Assembly: GCA_963781785.1 (NCBI GenBank) | Contig: CAWAHD010000005.1 | Location: 2,480,001 to 2,544,000 of the forward strand | Length of the DNA stretch: 64,000 bases | Direction of reading: 5' to 3' | Origin: CAWAHD01 sp963781785 | GTDB lineage: Bacteria; Planctomycetota; Planctomycetia; Isosphaerales; Isosphaeraceae | Shown: positions 37,376 to 47,376 of the stretch, one piece after another | How the letters are laid out: each line of letters begins with the position of its first letter | How positions within the stretch are numbered: position 1 is the stretch's first letter | Made by a program: the position numbers and the translations under genes | The notes under the pieces: generated by a model | Told to the model about the DNA's origin: nothing | What the model saw: the letters and a program-made list of their open reading frames with translations, nothing else | The model's database searches: none

Positions 37376-38487
37376 ACGGTGCCGCTGAGAGAAAAACCAT
37401 GTCCCATCATGTGCTTTTGCTCAGTGTTCTCGCCGCAGGTGTCGTCGCCACGTGGGGCGAGTCCCGAGCGGACGAGCCGAAGATCTCGATGCGGGGCGTG
37501 CTGGTCGGGATCGACAGGGTTTCGCCGGAATTCCTTGCGGCGTGGAAGGCCAAGGGGGTGCACACGGTCGTGGTGCCGCTCGACGAAGCGGCGAAAGGGC
37601 GATGGAAGCCGATGGCCGAAGCCGTCGAGCGGGCGGGGATGACCCTGTGGCCCTGGATCGAAGTCGCACGCAACCCGGCGATGGCCAACGCCCACCCCGA
37701 GTGGATGGCCGCGATCGGTGGGCACCATGACGACTGGCGGCGGCGGTTCCCCGACGCCCCGGCGGCGAAAGCCGGCGAGGTCATCAAGGCATGGCCGTGG
37801 GTCCCGATCGGCTACGTTCCGGCCTTCGACGCTCACCGGCAACGGCTGAAGCAGCTCCTCGGCGACCTTCCCGGAAGCTGGGCGGGGGTGTTCTTGAACG
37901 ACCTCCAGGCCGGTCCGTCATCGTGCGGGTGCGGCAACGACCAGTGCCGCTGGGCACTCGATTACGGATCGCCGCCGACCGCGGCCAGGACGCCGGGTGA
38001 TGATGCCGCGGCCAAGATCGTCGCGGAAGCTTTCCGCCGGCCATCCCGGCAAAGTCATGATTCCCGTGTGGGTGACGGAATGCGAATTGGTTGATTTGCC
38101 CGATGCAAAAGGCGGTACCGGGTTGTGCGGGCGCGTCCCTTGTGCCGACCGTGATTGCTGGCCTCGCTATGCTCGCAATTGGAATCCGCTCTTGAAGGCA
38201 ACCGTCGGGCCGGTTGCCCTGGGAGTCTGGCCCGATGCGTTCCGGCGCGATGCGGCACACTGGATCACCAGCGACCTCGCCCTGTTCCAGAAGCCGCCCC
38301 GGGGCGGCAGCCCGTTGGCCCCGGAGCGGACGGTCGCCGTCATCCAGGCATGGGGAAAACCGGAATCGGAAGCGATCGCTCTGCCCAACGGATCGAGCGT
38401 GCGGCGGCCGGATGGGTGCTCGCCCTTGATCCGATCGATCAATCCTGGCAGCCCAGAGCGGTGCCGTTGCCGAAAGAGCGGTGACGG
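37372..38487 (+). CDS. secreted hypothetical protein, TIM-barrel-like (frameshifted)
   Basis: A likely signal peptide begins at MSHHVLLLSVLAAGVVATWG (ATG 37,399); the ORF opens at 37,372 overlapping the lysR stop. The body (RGVLVGIDRVSPEFLAAWKA, GVHTVVVPLDEAAKGRWKPM, AGMTLWPWIEVARNP, WAGVFLNDLQAG) reads like a beta/alpha-barrel of the putative glycosidase kind. The frame shifts near 38,035 (after VAEAF; AGHPGKVMIPVWVTECELVD follows) and again near 38,410 (WVLALDPIDQSWQPRAVPLP to the stop). Cysteine pairs (CGCGNDQC, CADRDC) may bind metal or form disulfides. No family assigned. Confidence 0.55.
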
Positions 38488-38541
38488 GCAGCGGGTTCAA
38501 GTGTTTCCTCATCATTTTCGTAAGAAAAGGACGTATCACCA

Positions 38542-39528
38542 ATGATTGCGATGGGTGTGATGCTTGCGGCGCTGGCCGCCGGTCCGGCTGACGACACCGA
38601 ACCGAAATCGCTCTTTCGGCCGGAGATGTTCGAAACGCTGGTCAATCCCGCTTGCTCGCACTGCGTCGATGAATCCCGCCGCAAGGCCGGTGCCCTCCGC
38701 GACGATGACCGGGTGCTCGCCTGGATTCGCGGTAAATACGACGGCGGGGCGATCCCCTACCGCTGGTTCCTCGTGCCGTACCGAGTGATCAGCGACACGT
38801 ACGGCTTGTTCGTCTATGACGCCGACGCCGATTTCGTGCGAGGATACTCCGCGTCGCTGGATTTTCGATTCCACGGCTGGCGGAATGGCGTCATGGTCAT
38901 GCGGCACAAGGACGGCACGCTCTTCGACTGCCTGACCGGGCTGGCATTCGACGGTCCCAAGAACGGCGAGCAATTGACGCCGATCCCGACCATCGAGACG
39001 GATTGGGGGCCGTGGCTGAAAGCGCAACCCGGCACGGTCGCCTACGCGATGGTCTCGAAGTTCCAGCCCCAACCCATGCCGAAGTCGTTCCTTCCCGAGT
39101 CGCGGAAGACGCGCCCTGAGCCGGACATCCGGCTTGATGCCGAGCAACGGGTCTTCGGCCTGACGCTCGGCGGGGAAAGCCGGGCCTGGCGGCTGAATTC
39201 ATTCGGCGCAGCGGCCGAACTGCGGAAGGCGAAGCTGGCCGGTCAAGAGGTCGTCATCCTCTGGGACGGCCGCACCCACACTGCGTCGGCCTACGCACCC
39301 GAAACAGAAGGACCGAAGCCAGAGCCGGTGACGCTCGCCGTGGATACGGGCGACGCGGATTCCCCATGGGTGGATCAACAGACCGGCTCGCGCTGGTCGG
39401 TGCTTGGTCGTGCCGTTTCCGGCTCTCGCAAGGGGCAGACGCTGCGCTGGGTTCCGGGCGTGATGGTCCGGTGGTATGCCTGGTCGGCCGAGTACCCGAA
39501 GACCGACATCGAGGGCGAGAACCGCTAG
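38542..39528 (+). CDS. DUF3179 domain protein
   Basis: 328 aa. The pattern is that of DUF3179: SLFRPEMFETLVNPACSHCV, MVMRHKDGTLFDCLTGLAF, EQRVFGLTLGGESRAWRLN, VVILWDGRTHTASAYAP, then the signature WVDQQTGSRWSVLGRAVSG and the end WYAWSAEYPKTDIEG. A short hydrophobic N-terminus (MIAMGVMLAALAAGPA) suggests export. Function unknown. It starts 54 bp after the preceding secreted gene and may share its transcript. Confidence 0.82.
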   Translation: MIAMGVMLAALAAGPADDTEPKSLFRPEMFETLVNPACSHCVDESRRKAGALRDDDRVLAWIRGKYDGGAIPYRWFLVPYRVISDTYGLFVYDADADFVRGYSASLDFRFHGWRNGVMVMRHKDGTLFDCLTGLAFDGPKNGEQLTPIPTIETDWGPWLKAQPGTVAYAMVSKFQPQPMPKSFLPESRKTRPEPDIRLDAEQRVFGLTLGGESRAWRLNSFGAAAELRKAKLAGQEVVILWDGRTHTASAYAPETEGPKPEPVTLAVDTGDADSPWVDQQTGSRWSVLGRAVSGSRKGQTLRWVPGVMVRWYAWSAEYPKTDIEGENR

Positions 39529-39729
39529 CGACCCGTCAATCTTCGATTGACCGGTTGTTGGGCTGGTTAACCCGAAGCGTCAACACTTTTACCTGAACAG
39601 TGCCGCGTCATAAGCCTTGCTTATGGCGGAGCCGAGACGTATCAGAGCAAGCTCGATGGCGTCATGGCGCCCGCGCGAAGATGATACGTGGTTCAATCGC
39701 TCGGTCGAGTCCAGGTACAGGAGAAGCGA
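39529..39729. other. short intergenic region with repeat relic
   Basis: GTTAACCCGAAGCGTCAACAC (about 39,566-39,586) is a half-copy of the AACCCGAAGCGTGAGC repeat at 8,984. A good Shine-Dalgarno (AGGAGAA, 39,719-39,725) precedes the next gene. Confidence 0.5.
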
Positions 39730-40287
39730 ATGCGATCAAGAACCTCAAAGGGCATTTCGTCCCTGGCGGTCTCCCTCATTGTGGTGGGAACCAGCCTCGC
39801 GGGAGATAGTGTCCAATCGGGTTTGAAACCCGGTGAACCCGTCAACTCGTTCAACATCGAGGATATCACCGGCCCGAACAAGGGTACGACTCTCTGCTAC
39901 CGCTGAAGGTATGGTGCTGCTCCGGTGGTCTGCGTGTTTGCCCGCAAGACCTCCGAGCCCTTGGCCAGTTTGGTCAAGAAGATCGATAAGAAGATCGGAG
40001 AAAATGCGAGCCTCAAGAGCTTCGTCGTCGTCATGACGCTCGATGGCGACACGACGCGAGAAGCGCTCAAGAAGCTGGCCAAGGAGGCCAGCGTCAAGAA
40101 TGTGCCCTTGACCATGATCGGAGAGAAGGACGGACCTCCCGACTACGAGATCTCCAAGGAATCGGACATCACGGTGCTGATGTGGAAGCAGCACGCGGTC
40201 AAATATAACCACGCCTACAAAGGTGATTTGACCGACAAGGACATTGAGGCCATCGTGTCCGACATCCCCAAGCTTCTTGGTGAATGA
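39730..40287 (+). CDS. thioredoxin-like (redoxin) protein with in-frame UGA: candidate selenoprotein
   Basis: 185 codons, ATG 39,730 behind AGGAGAA. A signal-like N-terminus (ISSLAVSLIVVGTSLAG) is followed by FNIEDITGPNKGTTLCYR, then TGA at 39,904-39,906 (codon 59). The same frame then runs without interruption through RYGAAPVVCVFARKTSEPLA, LKSFVVVMTLDGDT, NVPLTMIGEKDGPPDYEI, VLMWKQHAVKYNHAY to the stop at 40,287. Relatives known to me read LCYRC-[RK]-[YF]-G here, so TGA replaces the second Cys of a C-x-x-C, giving C-x-x-U. A hairpin with bacterial SECIS geometry lies just downstream. The alternatives are a TGC-to-TGA nonsense mutation or a base-call error. Confidence 0.65.
39927..39951 (+). 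promoter_or_regulatory. candidate bacterial SECIS hairpin
   Basis: GGTCT/AGACC (five pairs), a bulged A at 39,946, GCG/CGC (three pairs) and an 8-nt apical loop TGTTTGCC (39,935-39,942). The loop starts 28 nt after the UGA and has G as its second base. Published descriptions of bSECIS elements require an apical loop of 3-14 nt, a G in its first two bases and ~16-37 nt from the UGA. The geometry fits, but hairpins this size also arise by chance in GC-rich coding DNA. Confidence 0.4.
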
Positions 40288-40349
40288 GCCGCGATCGCAC
40301 AGTCGGGGGGCCTTCGATTTCGTTGCGCGTCCCGACTAGCCAGACTCGA

Positions 40350-40384
40350 CGACCCGGGCACCTTGCCCGGGTCGCTTTATTTCG
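40350..40384 (+). terminator. rho-independent terminator after the redoxin gene
   Basis: Perfect 11-bp stem CGACCCGGGCA / TGCCCGGGTCG (40,350-40,360 and 40,364-40,374) with loop CCT, followed by CTTTATTTCG. It lies 63 bp downstream of the redoxin stop, supporting that the gene after the UGA is a genuine transcription unit end. Confidence 0.75.
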
Positions 40385-40509
40385 GCTCAGCCTTCGACCG
40401 GTTCAGGCCGGAAAAGGACAGAAAGCAGTGAAGGTTTACCAATCCGACGACCAGCATCCGGTACCGCGTCTACGAATGTGCGGCCAGGGGGCTCAGCGCT
40501 CACTCGTTG

Positions 40510-41634
40510 ATGTGGCTCAGAAAACCCTTATCATGCATCAGCATGGTCACAATTGGTTCCTCGCGACTCATTGACGACCGCATCCTTCTGGAGAACACGC
40601 CGGCATCAACCCGGCTTCAGCTCCGGTCCTGGGTGAGCTGGCCCGCCCGGATCGGGCTGGCGGTACCCGCGGTCGCCGGTCTGCTCATCCTCTGGTCGGT
40701 TGCGCGGGCCCTCGTGCAGGGTGGAATTCAGAACACCGCCGGAGTGATTTTGGCCTCGGTGGTCGGGACGCTCTGCCTGATCGGACCGTATCTCGCGGCG
40801 CGGTGGACACGCCACGGTGTCCAGGTGATCGTGACTCCTGAGCGGTTCGTCATCAAGCGACACTGGACTCGGGGAGGCAAGGCCCATGATCTCGCTCTCG
40901 ACCAGGTCCGGTCGGTGGCCTGCTCCGAGACCGGAATCATGATCAGAAGCCCCTGGAACCTCATCGAAATCGAAACCACTCTGAAACCCGAACAACGGAC
41001 CGCGGTCGTTGATTTCGTCAAGCACGTTATCGAGAACCATCTGCATCACGGCTCCGGCGCCTCCGCGTCGGCTACCGCAGCCGAACACTTCGCCGGCGCC
41101 GCATCGAGCGGCGGGCCCGCGCTCGAGTTCCGCTACGGCTCGCGGCTTGTCGTGCCTCTGTTCGAGTCCTTGGGCGCTCTGGGCTTCGCAGCCGCCGTGG
41201 CTTACGTCGCAATTCACAATAACAAAGCAACGGACACATTTGTGCGCTTCCGCCACATCCGGCTATCTCGCGTCCAAACGAGTGCTTTTCTGTGGTTCAC
41301 AGCCGGCCTGATGATCGTCTTTGCCCTCGTGTGCCTTCACACGCTTTACGCCCGTTTCGCCCGCCCCGGCCGGTTGGTTCTGCGGCAGTTTCGCCTCGAG
41401 TTCATCAAGGATGGAACACGGACCGTGCGCGAGATCCTGTACCGGGACATTCGGGCCGTGAAGGTCAGTCCCACAGACGGGACCCAACTTTATATCTCGA
41501 TCAAACACGCCGGCGGAACACTCGACATCGCGCGCGACAAGCTGCCGCGTTCATCCGACTTCGAGCTCATCCGCGACGCGATCACGTTGGGCGTCGAGCG
41601 TGCGCCACACCCCTCTGCCGATGACTCGAACTGA
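40510..41634 (+). CDS. hypothetical membrane protein
   Basis: 374 aa. Four membrane segments in two pairs: IGLAVPAVAGLLILWSVARA and AGVILASVVGTLCLIGPYLA, then LGALGFAAAVAYVAI and FLWFTAGLMIVFALVCLHTL. After each pair comes a ~60-residue soluble segment of PH-like beta pattern (VIVTPERFVIKRHWTRGGK...LDQVRSVACSE and LVLRQFRLEFIKDGTRTV...YRDIRAVKVS). This internal repeat suggests duplication of a membrane-anchored PH-like unit (inference). The start is unclear; ATG 40,510 or 40,543 are possible. Confidence 0.6.
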   Translation: MWLRKPLSCISMVTIGSSRLIDDRILLENTPASTRLQLRSWVSWPARIGLAVPAVAGLLILWSVARALVQGGIQNTAGVILASVVGTLCLIGPYLAARWTRHGVQVIVTPERFVIKRHWTRGGKAHDLALDQVRSVACSETGIMIRSPWNLIEIETTLKPEQRTAVVDFVKHVIENHLHHGSGASASATAAEHFAGAASSGGPALEFRYGSRLVVPLFESLGALGFAAAVAYVAIHNNKATDTFVRFRHIRLSRVQTSAFLWFTAGLMIVFALVCLHTLYARFARPGRLVLRQFRLEFIKDGTRTVREILYRDIRAVKVSPTDGTQLYISIKHAGGTLDIARDKLPRSSDFELIRDAITLGVERAPHPSADDSN

Positions 41635-42321
41635 CGCGAAGCTACCAAACGAGCGCGCACCCGCTGTGAGTCGGATGACCGCAAAATCCGCGGTTCGGCA
41701 GGAAGGCCGCCCGACGCCGAGGCGCTGTCACCATAATCTCAGTCGGGTGATGACGGCCCACAACGAGGCCCGATCGGTCCCGATCCCGGAGAAATACGCC
41801 TAAAAAAGCTAAACGGGCTCGATCCCATCCGCCGATTCTGAATCAATGTGTTATTTGTTACCGACCGCTGTGCATGTATGCAAAGTACGCAAGCGATCGC
41901 GTCGTCCCGTGCGCCCGGATCGACGATAAAACGGTCCCCGAATTCATGCGGTGTGCGCGCCCATCCCGGCGCGACACGACGCCTTTATTTTGGGCAGACG
42001 CCGTCACCACCGGGACTGCCACGGGTTAAATACATGTGCAAGCACAATCCTGGCCTGGCTCACAACCCTGATTGTAGCCAACCACACAGTCACGCAATCA
42101 GCACCTTCTTGACGGTAATGTGGGCAATTTGAGACAATGTCCAATCGAACCGGCTGTGAATTGGGGGTAAACCCTGAACGGAGGCGTCTCCGAAGCGTAT
42201 ACTTGATGGCGGTCGGCGCAACCCCGTCATTGGATATTGCTTCGAGAGCCGTCTGCACCGAGGCGCTCGCAACGGGCCCGATTGGGGGTTCCTGGTTGGC
42301 TGGACAAGAGCGGGCACAAGC
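41635..42321. other. long intergenic region before the giant surface protein
   Basis: 687 bp with no supported gene; small ORFs on both strands are shadows. The composition is locally AT-richer (about 41,840-41,900 and 42,030-42,130), as expected for a promoter/leader of the large downstream gene, but no clear promoter is seen. Confidence 0.4.
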
Positions 42322-45300
42322 ATGATTGGCAACGGGGATCCATTAAGGCGTCGACGCCGCCGGCCAATCCGGCTACGGCGACACCTTGATTGCGAGGGGA
42401 TGGAGTGCCGGCTGCTCCTCTCGACATACGTTGTCACGAGCCCGGGCGATACGAGCTCCGGGGGCACGCTGCGCTCGGCGATTCTCCAGGTGAACGCGGA
42501 CACGCAGCCCGATACGATCCAGTTCAACCTCGCGCAGAGTGGGGTCCAGACGATTCAACTGACGTCTCCCCTGCCAGCGATCACCAATCCCGTGCTCATC
42601 GACGGCACAACCGAGCCGACCTACGCGGGTACTCCGCTCGTCCAGATTGACGGCTCGAAACTGGCATCAGGTGATAGCGGCCTGGTGATTTCGGCCGGCA
42701 GTAGCACGGTCCGCGGGCTGGCGATCGTCGGCTGCTCGGGTTCGGGAATCGTCTTGAACTCGCTCAGCGGAAACGTGATCTCCGGCAATTATCTCGGAGT
42801 CAACGTTTCGACCGTCCCGCAGAACGCCAACGGAACGGGCATCTCGATCACCGGCTCTTCGAACAACACGATCGGCGTGTCGAGCGCCGGAATCGGCAAT
42901 GTGATCTCGGGCAATAGCGCCAGCGGCATTTCGATCCAGGACGACGGCGGTGCGGCCGACGACAACCAGATCCTGGGCAACCTCGTCGGCACAGCCCCTT
43001 CGGGGTTGACCGAGCTGGGAAACGGTCTGTGCGGCGTCCAGTTGATCGGGGCTACGGGCACCCAGATCGGTGACCCCTCGAGCGGTTCGGGCAACGTCGT
43101 CTCGGGCAATTTCGGTCCCGGCATCGAGTTGATGTCGGGTACCACACATACGATCATCCAGAACAATGCCGTGGGCGTCGCCTCTGACTGGAAAACGGCA
43201 CTCGGCAATGCAAGCGACGGGATCCTGCTCGATGATGCCCCGGACACGCAAATTGGCGGCAGCGCCATCTTCGCGACAAATCTGATCGGCTGCAACAAGG
43301 GCAACGGCATCAATGCCGAGACGGGCTCGACAGGTCTCGTCGTCCAGAACAACTTCATCGGAACGGACGTTTCGACCACGATTAACCTGGGAAACCAGGA
43401 CAACGGTATCTTGCTGGCTTCTTCATCGAACACGATCGGCGGCACGCTTGGTGGTGTGGCCAACACGATCGACGACAACGGCGTCGGCGAGCCCGGCTCC
43501 GGTGTCGAGCTGGCCGATGACGCCGTTGACAACGAGATCCTGTCCAACTCGATCTACCGGAACTCGAGTCTGGGAATCAATTTTGGCGGGGGCCCCACGC
43601 AGAACCACGCTCCCGGTACGCCGGGGCCCAATGATTTCCAGAACTATCCGAACCTGTCGATCGCCCAGAGTGACGGCTCGACCACAACGGTCAACGGCAC
43701 GCTTTATTCGATACCCAACACGACATTTCTCGTCCAGTTCTTCTCGAGCCCTTCGGACTCGCAATCCGGTTTCGGCGAGGGTAAGCTGTTGATCGGCGCC
43801 CAGAACGTGCAGACCGATTCCAGCGGCAACGCCAGCTTCACCGTCTCGCTTCCTTCCGGGACGTTAGCTGGTCAGTACATCTCGGCGACGGCGACCGACC
43901 CGTCCGGCAACACCTCGGAGTTCTGCCTGGACGTCCAGACCCAGGGGCAGATCGACCTGCGACTTTCGGCCTCCGCCCCGAGCTCCGTCCTGGCTGGCAG
44001 CCAGTTCAGCTACGCCATCGCCGTGTCCAATCAAGGAACGATCTCCGCCCAGCAAGTACTGGTATCGGACCAGCTACCCAGCGGCGTCAAGCTCGTTTCG
44101 ATGGCCGTCAGCCAGGGGTTCATCGATCCCACGATGGGAAGCACGGTTCAGGCCAATCTGGGCACGATTCAGCCCGGAGCCACGGCGACGTTGACCATCG
44201 TCGTCCAGACGAGTGCAAGCTTCGTCGGTGCGATCACCGACTCGGCAACAGTGACCAGTCTCGAGTCTGACCCGACGCCGGCCGACGAGTCGGCCACTGT
44301 CACGACCACCGTTCTCGCATCTTCCGACCTGTCGTTTGCGATGACGGGCAGCCCAAATTCGGTCGCGGCCGGGTCCGACCTGAGCTACGCGATGACGGCC
44401 TCGAATGCTGGACCCGACGACGCCGATGACACGATCGCGACGTTCCCCCTGCCTGCTGGAGTAAACCTCGTCTCAGCCACAGGCGGAAAAGCCGTCGTCA
44501 ACAATGGGCAAGTCGTCGTCTCGTTCGGCGACGTGCCCGCGAACAGCCATCCGGTCACCGTGGACGTGGTCGTACAGCCTGAGATCGCCGGAACACTGAG
44601 CGTGACGGCCACCGTGAGCAGCGAGAGCGTCGATCCGAATCCCTCGAACAATACGGCGACCGTCACGACCCAGGTCACCCCCAGCTCCGACCTCGCGGTC
44701 ACGATCGCCGCCTCTCTGCAGCCGGCCGCCGCGAGCATTCCGTTTCAATACACGGTCACAGCCACGAGCGCCGGTCCTTCTGACGATTCGGGCGTCACGG
44801 TAAGCGACACACTCCCCGTCGGCGTCACGTTCGTGTCTGCATCCTCGGACCAGGGAGTCACGCCGACCTTCAGCGGCGGTGTGGTCTCGATGACGATCGC
44901 CACACTGAGTTCAGGCGGCGCGGTCAGCATGACCATCATTGTCGATCCGACGGCGGCGCCAGGCTCCAGCCTGACCGACCTCGCTACGGTGAGCGGCGGG
45001 AATCCCGACCCGATCCAGGCCAATAATTCCGCGACACTCGTGACTGCGGTGGAAGGAACCAGCGACCTCGGAATCGCGCTCGTGGATCAACCGTCTTCCG
45101 CCTACGTCGGGCAAGACATCAGTTACACCCTCGCGGTGACCAATCAGGGCCCGGACAACAACCCGGATGCGAGCATCGCGTGCCCACTGCCGGAGGACGA
45201 CGCCGCCTTCGTGTCGGGCAATTCGACCCAAGGTTCGGCGCCCGAGTCCAACGACGGACTTGTCACGGCCGATCTCGGGCCGCTTGCCGTGGGCGCGACG

Positions 45301-47199
45301 GCTCATGTCACACTGGTCATCACTCCCCTGGCTGCCGCCGCCGGACAGTTCACAGTCAGTTTCTCGGTGGACGGCGATGATTTCGACACGAACATGTCGA
45401 ACAACACGACGCAGGCGACCGTCCAGGTGACGCCGGCCGCGGACCTGGCTGCGTCGATCACCCCTGGCACCCCGGGCCCGTCGGATGATTCCGACTGGAC
45501 GTACACGATCGTCGCGAACAATCTCGGCCTTTCCGATGCCACGGGGGTCACTGCCTCATCGACCTTGCCCCCCAACGTTGAGCTTGTCTCCGAGACGTCG
45601 AGCCAGGGACAGGCCCCGAGCGAACAAGGTGGAGTGCTTTTCGCGAATTTCGGCACGATTCCCGCCGGGCAATTGGCGACCCTCACGATTGTCGTCACGC
45701 CGACGACCGCCAACTCGATCACGCTGACGGGCTCAGTCGAAGGCAACGAGCACGACCCAGATCCGGCGAACAACCAAGCCTCGTTGACCGTTCTGGTCTC
45801 CCCGAGCGTCAACCTGACGGTGAGTCTTGTTCCCCAGTCACCGATTGCCTTGACCGGGCATAGCTGGGCCTTCACAGCGACCATCGGGAACACCGGGCCG
45901 GACCCGGCGACGAACGTCGTCTTCAGCATGCCGCTGGAAACCGACCTGGTCGTTCATTCGTCGACGGCCAGCCAGGGAACGACCAGCTTGAGCAAAACTC
46001 AATTGGTGGCCGCACTCGGCTCGCTGAACTCGGGCGCGACGGCTACGGTCACGGTCGTCGTCACTGCGTCTCTACCCGGCGTGATTACCCAATCGGCAGT
46101 GGTCTCATCCGCCGACAACGATCTCGATCTCGCGAGCACCACGACGACTGCGACGGTGACAGTCCAGGAGTCGGCCGGAATTCTTGAGTTCAATGAACCC
46201 GAGTACGCGGTAGCGGAGACGGCAGGCTTCGCCGCGCTCGTCGTGACTCGCACGGACGGCACCATGGGCGCCGTCACGGTCAATTATCAAACGGCGGCTC
46301 TGAACGCCACGCCCGGCCTGGATTTCACGCCGACCTCGGGAACGTTGTCGCTGGCCGCGGGCCAGACCAGCGGGACCATCGTGGTCCCGGTGCTCGCCGA
46401 TCCGTGGGACAATCACGATGAGAATCTCGATGTCGTGCTCGGGTCCCCCGGCGGCGGCGCCGTGATCGGCTCACAAGGAACGACACTTCTCCGGATCATT
46501 GACGTCGATCCCAACAACACGCCGCCTCAGGTTTCCCAGTTGAGCTGGACCGGCAGCTCGCGGTCGATCACGAGCCTGAGCCTGAGCTTCACTGCACCGC
46601 TCGATCCGACGTTCGCCATGGAGTCAGCCAATTATCGGTTGGTCGCTCCCGCCCTGGGAAACATGGTGATTCCGTTGACGCCGCAAGCTTACACCGCTAC
46701 GAGCGAGTCGGTGACCCTGGTACCGGCGGTACCGTTGCCCTCCGGCGTGTATTACCGGCTTCAGGTCATCGGCACCGGCCCTACGGCCATTCGCGATATC
46801 GGCGGCAACGTGCTCGACGGGGCCTCCGACGGCCTCGCGGGCTCGAACTACGTGGCGAGCTTCGCACAAGGCAGCCGACTTCAGTATTTCGACGGAAGCG
46901 GCAACAAGGTGACGCTCAACGTGAAGGGCCCGGGTTACATGGAACAGGTCCTTGATGCATCCGACGAAGGTGTGGTGTTGAATCTCGTCGGCGAGGTCCC
47001 GCATCACACGACGCTTTCCGGAAGCGTGCGCGCACCCGCGGTCGGCAAGGTTCGCAAGAGCCGGGCGAAAGGTGGAACAACCGAATTGGGCGCAATCACG
47101 GGACTCGGAAACTTTGGCGACGTCAAGGTGCTGCTGACGCAACCCCCCTTCTACGTCAAGCAGTTTCCGTTCCAGCGCAAAGGCCGCGGTGTGCTCTGA
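42322..47199 (+). CDS. giant extracellular protein: beta-helix, six DUF11 repeats, Calx-beta
   Basis: 1625 aa surface or secreted protein. The N-terminus is not a normal signal peptide but Arg-rich, followed by MECRLLLSTYVV, a variant of the planctomycete LEPR/'LExRLLLS' N-terminal signature. Residues ~35-440 are a parallel beta-helix with repeats such as GNVISGNYLGVN, GNVVSGNFGPGI and NNTIGVSSAG. Six DUF11 repeats of ~123 aa follow, starting near 545, 667, 789, 913, 1040 and 1163. Each opens with [SA]DLxxxxxxxP and contains NxGPD..V.....LP. A Calx-beta domain lies at ~1287-1395, then an Ig-like segment and a basic tail. Probable role: adhesion or matrix (inference). Confidence 0.88.
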   Translation: MIGNGDPLRRRRRRPIRLRRHLDCEGMECRLLLSTYVVTSPGDTSSGGTLRSAILQVNADTQPDTIQFNLAQSGVQTIQLTSPLPAITNPVLIDGTTEPTYAGTPLVQIDGSKLASGDSGLVISAGSSTVRGLAIVGCSGSGIVLNSLSGNVISGNYLGVNVSTVPQNANGTGISITGSSNNTIGVSSAGIGNVISGNSASGISIQDDGGAADDNQILGNLVGTAPSGLTELGNGLCGVQLIGATGTQIGDPSSGSGNVVSGNFGPGIELMSGTTHTIIQNNAVGVASDWKTALGNASDGILLDDAPDTQIGGSAIFATNLIGCNKGNGINAETGSTGLVVQNNFIGTDVSTTINLGNQDNGILLASSSNTIGGTLGGVANTIDDNGVGEPGSGVELADDAVDNEILSNSIYRNSSLGINFGGGPTQNHAPGTPGPNDFQNYPNLSIAQSDGSTTTVNGTLYSIPNTTFLVQFFSSPSDSQSGFGEGKLLIGAQNVQTDSSGNASFTVSLPSGTLAGQYISATATDPSGNTSEFCLDVQTQGQIDLRLSASAPSSVLAGSQFSYAIAVSNQGTISAQQVLVSDQLPSGVKLVSMAVSQGFIDPTMGSTVQANLGTIQPGATATLTIVVQTSASFVGAITDSATVTSLESDPTPADESATVTTTVLASSDLSFAMTGSPNSVAAGSDLSYAMTASNAGPDDADDTIATFPLPAGVNLVSATGGKAVVNNGQVVVSFGDVPANSHPVTVDVVVQPEIAGTLSVTATVSSESVDPNPSNNTATVTTQVTPSSDLAVTIAASLQPAAASIPFQYTVTATSAGPSDDSGVTVSDTLPVGVTFVSASSDQGVTPTFSGGVVSMTIATLSSGGAVSMTIIVDPTAAPGSSLTDLATVSGGNPDPIQANNSATLVTAVEGTSDLGIALVDQPSSAYVGQDISYTLAVTNQGPDNNPDASIACPLPEDDAAFVSGNSTQGSAPESNDGLVTADLGPLAVGATAHVTLVITPLAAAAGQFTVSFSVDGDDFDTNMSNNTTQATVQVTPAADLAASITPGTPGPSDDSDWTYTIVANNLGLSDATGVTASSTLPPNVELVSETSSQGQAPSEQGGVLFANFGTIPAGQLATLTIVVTPTTANSITLTGSVEGNEHDPDPANNQASLTVLVSPSVNLTVSLVPQSPIALTGHSWAFTATIGNTGPDPATNVVFSMPLETDLVVHSSTASQGTTSLSKTQLVAALGSLNSGATATVTVVVTASLPGVITQSAVVSSADNDLDLASTTTTATVTVQESAGILEFNEPEYAVAETAGFAALVVTRTDGTMGAVTVNYQTAALNATPGLDFTPTSGTLSLAAGQTSGTIVVPVLADPWDNHDENLDVVLGSPGGGAVIGSQGTTLLRIIDVDPNNTPPQVSQLSWTGSSRSITSLSLSFTAPLDPTFAMESANYRLVAPALGNMVIPLTPQAYTATSESVTLVPAVPLPSGVYYRLQVIGTGPTAIRDIGGNVLDGASDGLAGSNYVASFAQGSRLQYFDGSGNKVTLNVKGPGYMEQVLDASDEGVVLNLVGEVPHHTTLSGSVRAPAVGKVRKSRAKGGTTELGAITGLGNFGDVKVLLTQPPFYVKQFPFQRKGRGVL

Positions 47200-47376
47200 C
47201 GAATCTGCACCGCCAAAGGGAAACGGCCTTTTTCCTCGAGTCGTGTCAATTCGTGCAATTCGTGGTTCCGGTGCGGAATTGACGGTTGCCTGCCGCCGGG
47301 TCTACAATATAACTGGCGATCGACGAGGTTTCGAGAAGGTGGCGTGCTGGGAAGTCACCAAAGGGAGCGATTGAGG

